A DNA stretch of 7,328 bases from Prosthecobacter debontii (GTDB lineage Bacteria > Verrucomicrobiota > Verrucomicrobiia > Verrucomicrobiales > Akkermansiaceae), in contig CAMCYT010000125.1 of NCBI GenBank assembly GCA_945885485.1, positions 1 to 7,328 of the forward strand, in the 5' to 3' direction. Below the pieces are notes generated by a model. It saw only the letters and a program-made list of their open reading frames with translations, was not told the DNA's origin and made no database searches. Shown here piece by piece: positions 1-6,584 of this stretch (within the stretch, counting starts at the first letter, position 1; every line of letters begins with the position of its first letter). The position numbers were made by a program, and so were the translations under genes.

Positions 1-2
1 TG

Positions 3-1967
3 CTCGGCTCGCTGGCCGCGCTTCACGCGCAGGAACAAGGCAAACCGGCAAACAGCGCAACGCCCCCTCCGCAGCCTGGCGGCGGCACGGCACAGGAAGT
101 GTCCATTGTCATCGACCCCGCTTGTACCCGTCGGATCGAGGGAACGAGCGACCTGAACCGGTCCACTTACTTCAACCTCTTCACCAATATCGACAAAACT
201 AGTTGCAAGACGCCCGAAATCTATGACTGGCTCGTGAAGGAAAACCGCATCGTCTGGGGCAGCACCCAGGGGGTAATGAAAGCGGAGTCTGATGGCTACC
301 AATATAAGGAAGATCCGAAGCGCCCGGGATTTGTCGATCAGGAAAGCCTCAAGAAACGCCTCGCGGCTATGATCTACAAGCCCACGGAGGACTATCGGCA
401 GGACATGGGAAACCGCATCGAGCTTGTTTCGCATGATCCTACCAACAAGCACCCGTCGTTCATGGGGGAATACATGATCGCATACTTCAAGGAGGACAAA
501 AAGCTTCCACCTCACACCCTCCCCAACAATCTCGAGGCCGCAGCAGAACTCTACGCCTTGTCGCTGCTCCACGGCTTTTTCGATTTCAACCGCCCGGAAT
601 GGCTCGAACTGCTGAACGAACCCCATTATTCCTACTGGAGCGATCCGCATCTGGCCAAGTATCACACCGTGACCCGCGATGCGGTGCACCGCATGGTGCC
701 AGGGGTGCGCGTCGGCGGACCCTGCCTGGCTGTCGCCTACTACTACGGCAATCAATTCGAGAACTTCCGCGGCTTGCGCGACTTCATCGACAACACCCAG
801 TGCGGCCTCGATTTCTATTCCTTCCATGTGTATGACTTCCTCGGAAGGAAGGACGGGGACATCATCAGCGAAACGGAAAATTCAGACGTTTTCCCCGGAC
901 GCATCACCAGCGGACTGCCGCTCGAATCCGTTCTCGATCTGATCCAGAACCACACCGTCAACCACTACGGCAAGAAGGTGGACATCGTCATCAGCGAAAC
1001 CGGCGGCTACGGGGCGCAGAAGCGTATCGAGGCCGAGGCGAAGAAACGCATCCCGGGCGATGGTTTCGACTGGGAGATGAAAAAGCGTTCGATTGACGAC
1101 TTCAACATGGTCAGCAGCCTCATCGGTCACACCCTTACCTACATGGACCATCCGGAGACGGTCAAAAAGTCCGTTCCCTTCATCCTGCTGCACGCCATGG
1201 CATGGGATCCCACCTATTACTCGACCCTCTATGTCCCGCGCAACTTCGAGAACAAGAACGACTGGGTTGCGACCAAGAAAATCCATTTCTATCAGATGTT
1301 CCGCGATTTACAGGGACGCCGCGTGGCCGCCTCCTGCCTGGATCCGGATGTGCAAACGCGCGCCTTCGTGGACGGTAACACGGTGTTTGTGGTGATGAAC
1401 AACCTCTCGAACCAACCCAAAAACGTCAGACTCGAAATGCCCACGGCGTCCAAGATGATGGTGCGCCGTTTTGGTCGCAATGCGGATCTCACGCCATATC
1501 TAACCGAGGAAGTTGTTACCCCAGTGAAATCCCTCGCCTTGAAGCCACGCGAGGCGGTGTTGCTCCGGGCGGAGTTCGTCAAACCGGTCGTGCAGGAGCG
1601 CATCCTCAACGAGATTTCCTGCTACGGCGACAAGGTGGCGACAAAGGTAAAGGACAAGACCGAGATCACAGTCAAGATTCCCAATCTCGACCAAGTCGAT
1701 CATGCCTGGCTGCGGGTCGGCATCAGCCGTCCGCAGGAAGGTGCGCCAGAGGTTGACATCGTCCTCAACGGAAAGTCGCTCGTTGTCCCTCTGGAGCAAT
1801 GCGCGGACCGCCTCACGGAGAAGGGCAAGGACTACGCCTCATGCAAACTGGTCCGCCTGGACTCCGCAGCACTCCAGGAAGTGAATACGATCACCGTTTC
1901 TTTCCCAGACGGCAAACCCGGTGCCGTCGGTGCGGTAGTCATCCGCGCGGCCTACCATGTGCCATGA
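3..1967 (+). CDS. GH86-like beta-agarase/beta-porphyranase, secreted, 5' partial
   Basis: Secreted endo-acting glycoside hydrolase, most like family GH86 (clan GH-A TIM barrel; agar or porphyran backbone cleavage). The reading frame is open from base 3, so the GTG at 99 is internal and the true start is upstream of the window. The first visible residues, LGSLAALHA, look like the end of a signal peptide cleaved after AHA, followed by a Pro/Gly/Ala-rich linker. The mature start resembles the GH86 opening (RRIEGTSDLNRSTYFN). Likely catalytic pair: Glu in LLNEPHYS (codon 618-620) as acid/base and Glu in IVISETGGYG (codon 996-998) as nucleophile, with SFHVYDF between them. The C-terminal third is beta-sandwich: FVVMNNLSNQ, then WLRVGISRP, VLNGKSLVVPLE and ITVSFPDGKPG, as in GH86 proteins. 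654 residues are visible, a usual size for the family. It precedes the broken GH127 gene by 31 bases, probably in one operon. The family call rests on recalled motifs; the exact substrate is not readable from sequence. Confidence 0.78.
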   Translation, partial: LGSLAALHAQEQGKPANSATPPPQPGGGTAQEVSIVIDPACTRRIEGTSDLNRSTYFNLFTNIDKTSCKTPEIYDWLVKENRIVWGSTQGVMKAESDGYQYKEDPKRPGFVDQESLKKRLAAMIYKPTEDYRQDMGNRIELVSHDPTNKHPSFMGEYMIAYFKEDKKLPPHTLPNNLEAAAELYALSLLHGFFDFNRPEWLELLNEPHYSYWSDPHLAKYHTVTRDAVHRMVPGVRVGGPCLAVAYYYGNQFENFRGLRDFIDNTQCGLDFYSFHVYDFLGRKDGDIISETENSDVFPGRITSGLPLESVLDLIQNHTVNHYGKKVDIVISETGGYGAQKRIEAEAKKRIPGDGFDWEMKKRSIDDFNMVSSLIGHTLTYMDHPETVKKSVPFILLHAMAWDPTYYSTLYVPRNFENKNDWVATKKIHFYQMFRDLQGRRVAASCLDPDVQTRAFVDGNTVFVVMNNLSNQPKNVRLEMPTASKMMVRRFGRNADLTPYLTEEVVTPVKSLALKPREAVLLRAEFVKPVVQERILNEISCYGDKVATKVKDKTEITVKIPNLDQVDHAWLRVGISRPQEGAPEVDIVLNGKSLVVPLEQCADRLTEKGKDYASCKLVRLDSAALQEVNTITVSFPDGKPGAVGAVVIRAAYHVP

Positions 1968-1998
1968 ATCAGAATCCAGGCCCAACGATCAAGCAACC

Positions 1999-2169
1999 AT
2001 GAGACGCTTCTCCATCATTACCGCCATTCTGTTCTTCGGGATTCTTTCCGGGATTTTCGCGCAAGATGTCGCAGAATTGCGACCTGAGGATCCCGCTACC
2101 TACTGCCTAACAAAACCTACTGCGAATCCTGCGCCAGCATCGCCCACGTTTTCTGGCAGCACCGGATGA
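1999..2169 (+). pseudogene. 5' fragment of broken GH127 gene: signal peptide joined out of frame
   Basis: Short frame starting at ATG 1999, 31 bases after the GH86 stop. It encodes a clear signal peptide (MRRF, a hydrophobic core, then SGIFA with cleavage before QDVAE). Only about ten mature residues (QDVAELRPED) could be genuine. From about 2088 onward the same DNA, read in another frame, is homologous to the interior of GH127 enzymes, so the tail of this frame (rich in Pro, Ala, Ser and Thr) is a frameshift product ending at TGA 2167-2169. That stop overlaps the ATG of the downstream fragment as ATGA. I read this as the 5' remnant of one GH127 gene that lost an internal segment. The alternative is an assembly error that joined two real parts of the gene. 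No Shine-Dalgarno motif precedes the ATG. Confidence 0.7.
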
Positions 2170-3053
2170 ACCTACTCAAGGGCGAGGCTAAATACGCCGA
2201 CGTGTTGGAACTGGTGCTCTACAACTCGGCGCTCTCCGGGATGTCGCTCAGTGGCGATAGCTTTTTCTATCAGAATACACTGGAATCACAGAGCGGTGCC
2301 GAGCGCAGCAAATGGATCGGGCTGGCCTGTTGCCCCACCAATCTCAGCCGCTTCACCCCGCAGGTCGGCGGCTTTGTCTACGCCCACACGGGCGATCAAC
2401 TCTTCGTGAACCTCTTCGCCGCCGGGGAGTCCGCCGTCACGATGGACAAGGATAAGGTCGTGCAGATCACTCAGGAAACGAATTACCCTTGGGACGGACG
2501 GGTCCAGCTGACGATCGCGCCAGAGAAACCATCCGACTTCGACCTCTGCGTGCGCATTCCAGGATGGGCACAAGGGAAAACAGTCCCCAGCGATCTCTAT
2601 CGCTATGCCGATCCGCAGAGCCCGCCGGTGACCCTCAAGGTCAACGGCGAAACAGTGGCCGCAACTCCCAGCCCGGACGGCTATGTGCACCTCAAGCGAT
2701 CATGGAAAGCGGGCGACCGCGTGGAACTCGACCTGCCGATGCCGATCCATCGCGTCCTCGCGCATGAAAAAGTCGCAGAGAACAAGGGCAAGGTCGCACT
2801 GATGCGCGGGCCGGTCGTTTACTGCCTCGAGGGCAGCGACAACAAAGATATCGATCTTTTCAAACTCGTCCTAACTCGATCCGCCGACATGACAGCTGAA
2901 CACGATGCCAAGTTACTCGGTGGAGTCACCGTGATCCGTACCCAAGGCCTCGATGAGAAGAAGACCTCGGTTAAATTGACCGCCATCCCTTATTATGCGT
3001 GGGCAAACCGCAAGAAGGGACCAATGACGATCTGGTTCAATGAAACACCATGA
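2166..3053 (+). CDS. GH127 (DUF1680) beta-L-arabinofuranosidase-like protein, C-terminal fragment
   Basis: C-terminal half of a GH127 enzyme; the family includes bifidobacterial HypBA1, a Zn/Cys-dependent beta-L-arabinofuranosidase. The ATG at 2166 is internal to the family alignment: homology in the same frame begins upstream at about 2088-2097, just after an in-frame TGA at 2085-2087, with YLLPNKTYCESCASI. Known HypBA1 residues are acid/base Glu322, Zn ligands Glu338, Cys340, Cys417 and Cys418, with Cys417 the nucleophile. Here the Glu and Cys of YCESC (2124-2132) match the first two ligands and the adjacent Cys pair of ACCPTN (2328-2333) matches the last two, but the Glu322 position would fall before the stop and is absent. 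Downstream are the usual beta-sandwich motifs (CVRIPGW, LKVNGE, KVALMRGPVVYCLEG) and a normal ending (IPYYAWANRKKGPM). From ATG 2166 the product is 295 residues, whereas full enzymes are about 600-650. It would lack a signal peptide and part of the active site, so it is probably non-functional. Confidence 0.85.
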   Translation: MNLLKGEAKYADVLELVLYNSALSGMSLSGDSFFYQNTLESQSGAERSKWIGLACCPTNLSRFTPQVGGFVYAHTGDQLFVNLFAAGESAVTMDKDKVVQITQETNYPWDGRVQLTIAPEKPSDFDLCVRIPGWAQGKTVPSDLYRYADPQSPPVTLKVNGETVAATPSPDGYVHLKRSWKAGDRVELDLPMPIHRVLAHEKVAENKGKVALMRGPVVYCLEGSDNKDIDLFKLVLTRSADMTAEHDAKLLGGVTVIRTQGLDEKKTSVKLTAIPYYAWANRKKGPMTIWFNETP

Positions 3054-3222
3054 AAATTTTCATCCTTCGCACGATTGACCCAGTATCATTCGCCCCTAGC
3101 CTACTCCTCAATTCAGATTGTCTGTCTTTTAGGACGAACCGGCCGAACTTTTATCTGGAACAGGCGGTTGTAATGATCAAGGTTATAAAGTGTATTCCTT
3201 ATCAACCTCTGACCTCATAAGT
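3054..3222 (+). other. Intergenic gap before the SHD1-SASA esterase gene
   Basis: This 169-base gap separates the GH127 remnant from the esterase. It is less GC-rich than the flanking genes and contains a TATAAA hexamer at 3184-3189, but no convincing -35 element at 16-18 bases spacing and no clear terminator hairpin. The gap is long enough to hold an independent promoter for the esterase; that is inference only. No RNA gene or repeat is recognisable. Confidence 0.4.
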
Positions 3223-4458
3223 ATGAAAACTAAGATTGTGAATTTCCTGAGTGCCGGCTTCGCCTGTTGTATGCTTTCCTTGTCATTCGCGCAGGGCCGA
3301 ACTTGGACCAGCGCCGACGGTGCCAAGACCTTCGATGGCGAATTGCAATCCTATAATCCGGAAACTGGTGCAGTCGGCGTGACATTGACCGGCGGCAAGG
3401 TGATGAATTTTCCTCAAGATAAGCTATCTGCAGCGGACATCGCCTTCCTTAAGGAGCAGGGTAAGATTGCAGCTCCCGTCGCTGATAAACCATCAGCGGA
3501 CAAAGCGGCGGCGAACCTCAAGGTCAGGAAGCTTCCCGATGTGTTGCCGGATCCCGATGGCAAAGAAGCCGATATGAGCAAGCCAGTGCAGGTATTCATT
3601 ATGATGGGTCAGTCAAACATGTTAGGCTTTGGGAATCCAGGACCAGTAAAGGGTGTTGCTGCTACAAAATATCCATACCTAGTCGATGATGGAGGAAACT
3701 GGAACGTAAGGAAGGATGTACGCAATACCTTTTTCTGTATGGCTGCACTGAGATACAATGATTGGTTAACGGCTGAAAATGGGAATGGTAGTGGAAAATT
3801 TGGCCCAGAAATCGGCATTGGGAATTATATGGGGCAAGTCATAGACGCCCCTGTCCTGATACTCAAATCGTGTGTGGGCAATCGCGCTTTAGGTTGGGAC
3901 TTGTTGCCGCCTAGTGCGGTAGGTACTGGAAAAAGCGGTCAATCATATCAAGGGGACTCGGAGAGCTCGAATCGGAAAGTCAGTGAAGAAGCCAAAGCAA
4001 AAAATGGTGGCTGGTATGCAGGCCTACAATATGACCAAGACGTAGGTGCTGCTCAAACCGCACTTAAAGATTTAGCTACCTATTATCCTGGTGCCACGAA
4101 ATTCGAAGTTGCGGGATTTTTCTGGTGGCAGGGAAATGCTGAGGCAGGCAAGGGAAGTATCGAGACTTACGACAAGAACTTGGCTTTTCTCTTCAATGAC
4201 CTAAAAAAAGATTTTAATGCGCCAAACGCCAAGTTTGTTTGTGCCACATTGGGTGAACATGATAAGAACGCGCCTCTTTCTCAGAAGATGTTTGCCTTCG
4301 CTGAACTCCCAGAATTCAAAGATAAGGCTGCGGTATTCTTTACTCAACCTGTCGCCAACGGAGGAAGTAGCGGCAGCCACTACAGTGGCAATGGAGAGAC
4401 CTACATGAACGTGGGAGAAGGAATGGGTAAAGCTATGGCAGAATTGCTCTCGAAGTAG
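3223..4458 (+). CDS. Secreted SHD1-SASA (SGNH) carbohydrate esterase
   Basis: Predicted exported carbohydrate acetylesterase of the SASA family (sialate O-acetylesterase/CE6-like SGNH hydrolases), removing acyl groups from polysaccharide. I chose ATG 3223 because it gives a clean signal peptide (MKTKIV, hydrophobic stretch, cleavage after SFA at residue 23); an upstream in-frame GTG at 3190 would add eleven residues before it. Residues about 26-80 form an SHD1 (Sla1 homology 1) domain: RTWTSADGAKTFDGEL, then VTLTGGKVMNFPQDKLS. A Lys/Ala-rich linker (about 81-118) leads to the esterase at about 120-410: nucleophile Ser131 in MMGQSNM, FGPEIGIG at 193-200, WWQG at 301-304, and a C-terminal His386 in SGSHYSGNGETY. 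The Asp usually three residues before the catalytic His is a Ser here. Total 411 residues. It belongs functionally with the GH86/GH127 genes upstream but may have its own promoter. Family assignment is secure; the substrate is not. Confidence 0.85.
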   Translation: MKTKIVNFLSAGFACCMLSLSFAQGRTWTSADGAKTFDGELQSYNPETGAVGVTLTGGKVMNFPQDKLSAADIAFLKEQGKIAAPVADKPSADKAAANLKVRKLPDVLPDPDGKEADMSKPVQVFIMMGQSNMLGFGNPGPVKGVAATKYPYLVDDGGNWNVRKDVRNTFFCMAALRYNDWLTAENGNGSGKFGPEIGIGNYMGQVIDAPVLILKSCVGNRALGWDLLPPSAVGTGKSGQSYQGDSESSNRKVSEEAKAKNGGWYAGLQYDQDVGAAQTALKDLATYYPGATKFEVAGFFWWQGNAEAGKGSIETYDKNLAFLFNDLKKDFNAPNAKFVCATLGEHDKNAPLSQKMFAFAELPEFKDKAAVFFTQPVANGGSSGSHYSGNGETYMNVGEGMGKAMAELLSK

Positions 4459-4470
4459 TGGTCACCTGAT

Positions 4471-4485
4471 CCGGTAGTCTATCGG
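4471..4485 (+). terminator. Weak hairpin downstream of the esterase gene
   Basis: CCGGTA at 4471-4476 pairs with TATCGG at 4480-4485 (one G-U wobble on the + transcript) around a 3-base loop, 13 bases after the esterase stop. No T-run follows, so this is at best a weak or Rho-assisted termination site where the two convergent transcription units meet. It also overlaps the stop codon of the - strand small protein. Confidence 0.2.
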
Positions 4486-4634
4486 CGAAGGGCGGAAGCG
4501 GGTGGTAGGCTAGTTGGTGTGCCTGAGGCGCGGGAGAATTCGGAGGTTTTGCTGAGATACACTAGCATGGCTACGACGGCGATTAGTGAGAAGATGACGA
4601 CAAATGCTGAAAACGTGAATATGTTGTTTTTCAT
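4479..4634 (-). CDS. Small single-pass membrane protein, 51 residues
   Basis: A short - strand frame from ATG 4634-4632 to TAG 4481-4479, beginning 19 bases after the rsmB stop and reading the same way. The product starts MKNNIFTF, has an uninterrupted hydrophobic segment at about residues 5-27 (rich in Phe, Val, Ile, Ala and Leu) that fits one transmembrane helix, then SKTSEFSR and a Pro/Ser/Ala-rich tail ending in LRR. I do not recognise a family. The charged residues next to the helix are Lys2 at the N-terminal side and Lys29 at the C-terminal side, so topology is ambiguous. The hydrophobic block is an argument for real coding, as is the spacing behind rsmB; the lack of a Shine-Dalgarno motif is not informative, because neighbouring genes lack one too. 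It could be a chance frame, but a 23-residue uninterrupted hydrophobic run right after the start makes that less likely. Confidence 0.55.
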   Translation of the reverse strand: MKNNIFTFSAFVVIFSLIAVVAMLVYLSKTSEFSRASGTPTSLPPASALRR

Positions 4635-4653
4635 GGGATTCTTGGTTCTGGTC

Positions 4654-5886
4654 TTATGGCTTGGTGAGGAGGGCGGCGAAGGCGCCGTCGGTGTGGTGGT
4701 CGATGGGGGTGATTTGGATGGTTTTGCCTAAGCGCAGGTTGTGTTGTTTGGCGAAGGCGGTGACGAGTTCGATGTTTTCTGCGTCCTCGATGGAGCAGGT
4801 GGAATATACGATGCGGCCACTGGGTTTGAGGCAGGGGAGGGCGTTGGTGAGGATGGAGGTTTGGATTTCGGTGAGTTGCTCGATGTCGGTGGTTTGGAGT
4901 CTCCAGCGGACATCGACCCTGCGGCGGATTACGCCGGTGTTGGAGCAGGGGACATCTAACAAGATCGCATCGAAGGCTTGGTGGAATTTTTCTGGTGCGG
5001 GTTTCGTCCAGTCGTGGACGGAAATTTCATCAGCGGTGATGCCTAAGCGGGCGAGGTTTTCTTCGAGGCGGGGGATGCGTTTTTCGTTAGAATCGGTGCA
5101 AGTGAGTCCTTTGCCGCTGCCGAGGGCGGAGGCGATGAGAAAGGCTTTACCGCCGGGTGCGGCGCAGGAATCGAGGATCTTTTCGCCGGGTTTGGGTTTG
5201 AGGAGTTCGACGCAATGGCGGGTGGCGGGGTCTTGGATGTAGAGGTTGCCTTCGGCTAAAAGTTTACTAGGAATTTTACCGTCTAACAAAAAGTAGTCAG
5301 GTGCGTGATCGCATGGAGTTCCGGGGATTTCTGCATCGGTGGGAATGAGGGGATTGAGTCGGAAATACGTTTCGGCGGGTTGGTTGTTCCACTCCATGAT
5401 GGCGAGGGCTTTGGCTTTTCCGAAAGATTTGCGCCAACGGTTGTAGAGCCAGTCGGGATGGGAGTGGAGGACTGGGGTAGAAAGGTCGTCGAGTTGTTCG
5501 AGCAGGTGGTTGCGATCAGTGATGGCTTTGCGCAGGACGGCATTGATGAGCGGGCGGACGCTGGTTTTTCCGGCTTCGACGGTTTCGTTGACGGCGGCGT
5601 GATCGGGGATGTTGAGGATGAGAATCTGGCAGAGGCCGACGCGTAGGATGTCGCGTGTATCGGCATCGAGTTTGCCTTGGCGGAGTTTGCCGATCCAATG
5701 ATCGAGAACGCGGCGGTGGCGAAGGACGCCGAAGAGTATAGCTTGGAGGAGTCCGCGATCTGAGGAAGAAAGCATGCGACGCTGGGCGTGGCGATCGACC
5801 AAAGTTTCCGCGTAGTCGTGGCCTTTCGCCCATGCACGGAGGGCGGAGACGGCGGCTTGGCGGACGTGGAAGTTTTTAGCTGGCAT
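4654..5886 (-). CDS. rsmB: 16S rRNA (cytosine-C5) methyltransferase RsmB (Sun/Fmu)
   Basis: Cytoplasmic SAM-dependent methyltransferase; in E. coli RsmB makes m5C967 in 16S rRNA. The 410-residue product has the standard two-part layout: an N-terminal NusB-like RNA-binding helical domain (about 1-140, with LLQAILFGVLRHR and the family-typical VNETVEAGK followed by LINAVLRK), then a NOL1/NOP2/Sun catalytic domain. Visible motifs are the SAM-binding loop DSCAAPGGK (239-247), LLDVPCSNTGVIRRR with Cys314 (the release cysteine of the PC motif), and YSTCSIEDAEN with Cys364 (the TC-motif catalytic nucleophile). Length is close to the family norm (about 430). ATG 5886 suits the usual NusB-domain start; no Shine-Dalgarno motif is seen. 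It lies 47 bases after bioD and is followed by the small membrane protein gene. The NusB fusion favours RsmB over RsmF; the exact target base is inferred from the family. Confidence 0.93.
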   Translation of the reverse strand: MPAKNFHVRQAAVSALRAWAKGHDYAETLVDRHAQRRMLSSSDRGLLQAILFGVLRHRRVLDHWIGKLRQGKLDADTRDILRVGLCQILILNIPDHAAVNETVEAGKTSVRPLINAVLRKAITDRNHLLEQLDDLSTPVLHSHPDWLYNRWRKSFGKAKALAIMEWNNQPAETYFRLNPLIPTDAEIPGTPCDHAPDYFLLDGKIPSKLLAEGNLYIQDPATRHCVELLKPKPGEKILDSCAAPGGKAFLIASALGSGKGLTCTDSNEKRIPRLEENLARLGITADEISVHDWTKPAPEKFHQAFDAILLDVPCSNTGVIRRRVDVRWRLQTTDIEQLTEIQTSILTNALPCLKPSGRIVYSTCSIEDAENIELVTAFAKQHNLRLGKTIQITPIDHHTDGAFAALLTKP

Positions 5887-5913
5887 GTTGGGAAACTTTA
5901 AATTTTAAACTCT

Positions 5914-5933
5914 AAACCTCAAGTAAGAGGTTT
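5914..5933 (-). terminator. Hairpin immediately after bioD stop
   Basis: A perfect 7-base stem (AAACCTC at 5914-5920 with GAGGTTT at 5927-5933, loop of 6) starts directly after the bioD stop codon TAG. On the - strand it is followed by an AT-rich stretch (AGAGTTTAAAATTTAAAG) rather than a pure U-run. It may be a weak or partial terminator or an mRNA 3'-end stabiliser between bioD and rsmB. The AT-rich stretch could also serve as a promoter element for rsmB, but no properly spaced -35/-10 pair is visible. Confidence 0.35.
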
Positions 5934-6569
5934 CTATCCCATGAGGACGTCCATTAACTCTGGGGAGAGGAAGTCTTGGCCGTGGATAATGTGGTCGAGG
6001 AGGGGGACGTTTGTTAGGGATTCGATGATGCCTTTGTTGGTGATCATCGGGGTGTCCATTTCGTCTTCGAGTTGGTTGAGGATGATACCCGCGCATTTCA
6101 GGCCTTTGGCTTCGATGGCGGCGAGGGTGAGGAGGATGTGATTGAGTGCGCCGAGCCGGTTGGCGGCGACGAGGATGACGGGGAGGTTGAGGTCTTTGGC
6201 GAGGTCTGAGACGAAATAGGTTTCGGTGATGGGGACCTCCCAACCGCCGGCACCTTCGACGATGACGGGATCGTATTTTCCCGAGATCGTTTGGTAAGAA
6301 GCGAGGAGATCAGCGGGGTTGATGGTTTTGTTTTCTAACAGGGCGGCGACGTGCGGAGCCACGGCTGATGAGAAATGGAGCGGGTTGACTTCGTCGAGCG
6401 GGAGGTTTCCGGAAGCGGCGGCGAGGATGGTCGCGTCATCGCGATCGCCGCAGGAAATGGGTTTGAAGCCGACTGCATATTTTCCCTCGGCGCGAAGCGA
6501 CTCTACCAAGAGTTTGGTGATGTAGGTTTTACCGACGTTGGTATCTGTGCCTGTTATAAAAAAATTCAC
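5934..6569 (-). CDS. bioD: ATP-dependent dethiobiotin synthetase BioD
   Basis: Cytoplasmic enzyme of biotin synthesis: 7,8-diaminopelargonate + CO2 + ATP gives dethiobiotin. The 211-residue product opens with the family signature MNFFITGTDTNVGKT, containing the P-loop (residues 7-15, Lys14). It continues with FKPISCG (Lys37, substrate/ATP contact), GDRDDA (41-46), IVEGAGGWEVPI (Glu105 and the GAGG loop) and LVAANRLGALNH, all in the expected order. Length is normal (E. coli BioD is about 225). The start is GTG at 6569-6567; the P-loop follows immediately, as in other BioD proteins, so no earlier start is needed. It begins 15 bases after the holB stop, which suggests co-transcription with holB. 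No other biotin gene (bioA, bioB, bioF) is in the window, so the rest of the pathway must be encoded elsewhere. Confidence 0.95.
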   Translation of the reverse strand: MNFFITGTDTNVGKTYITKLLVESLRAEGKYAVGFKPISCGDRDDATILAAASGNLPLDEVNPLHFSSAVAPHVAALLENKTINPADLLASYQTISGKYDPVIVEGAGGWEVPITETYFVSDLAKDLNLPVILVAANRLGALNHILLTLAAIEAKGLKCAGIILNQLEDEMDTPMITNKGIIESLTNVPLLDHIIHGQDFLSPELMDVLMG

Positions 6570-6584
6570 AAGGTATGTAGGGTT

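Noticed and set aside
99..101. GTG as the start codon of the GH86-like gene
   Set aside because: The frame is open to the window edge, and the upstream codons read as a signal-peptide end and linker, so this GTG is internal.
882..1286. 134-codon - strand frame opposite the GH86 gene
   Set aside because: It is antisense to the catalytic domain of a confident gene and has no signature.
1957..1998. ATG at 1957 as the start of the signal-peptide frame
   Set aside because: It would overlap the GH86 3' end and place polar residues before the signal peptide; ATG 1999 gives a clean signal sequence.
3168..3189. Promoter TTGTAA / TATAAA before the esterase
   Set aside because: The hexamers are only 10 bases apart, too close for a sigma-70-type promoter; only the TATAAA is mentioned as a weak hint.
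3256..3270. Lipobox around the Cys pair in the esterase signal peptide
   Set aside because: The residues before the Cys (GFA) do not match a usual lipobox, and a good signal peptidase I site (SFA) follows.
4519..4731. 70-codon + strand frame across the convergent region
   Set aside because: It runs antisense to both the small membrane protein and the 3' end of rsmB, and its tail is the low-complexity Gly/Val/Glu pattern of an antisense shadow.
4661..5242. 193-codon + strand frame opposite rsmB
   Set aside because: It lies antisense to a well-supported methyltransferase gene and shows no domain signature; such long antisense frames arise from codon bias.
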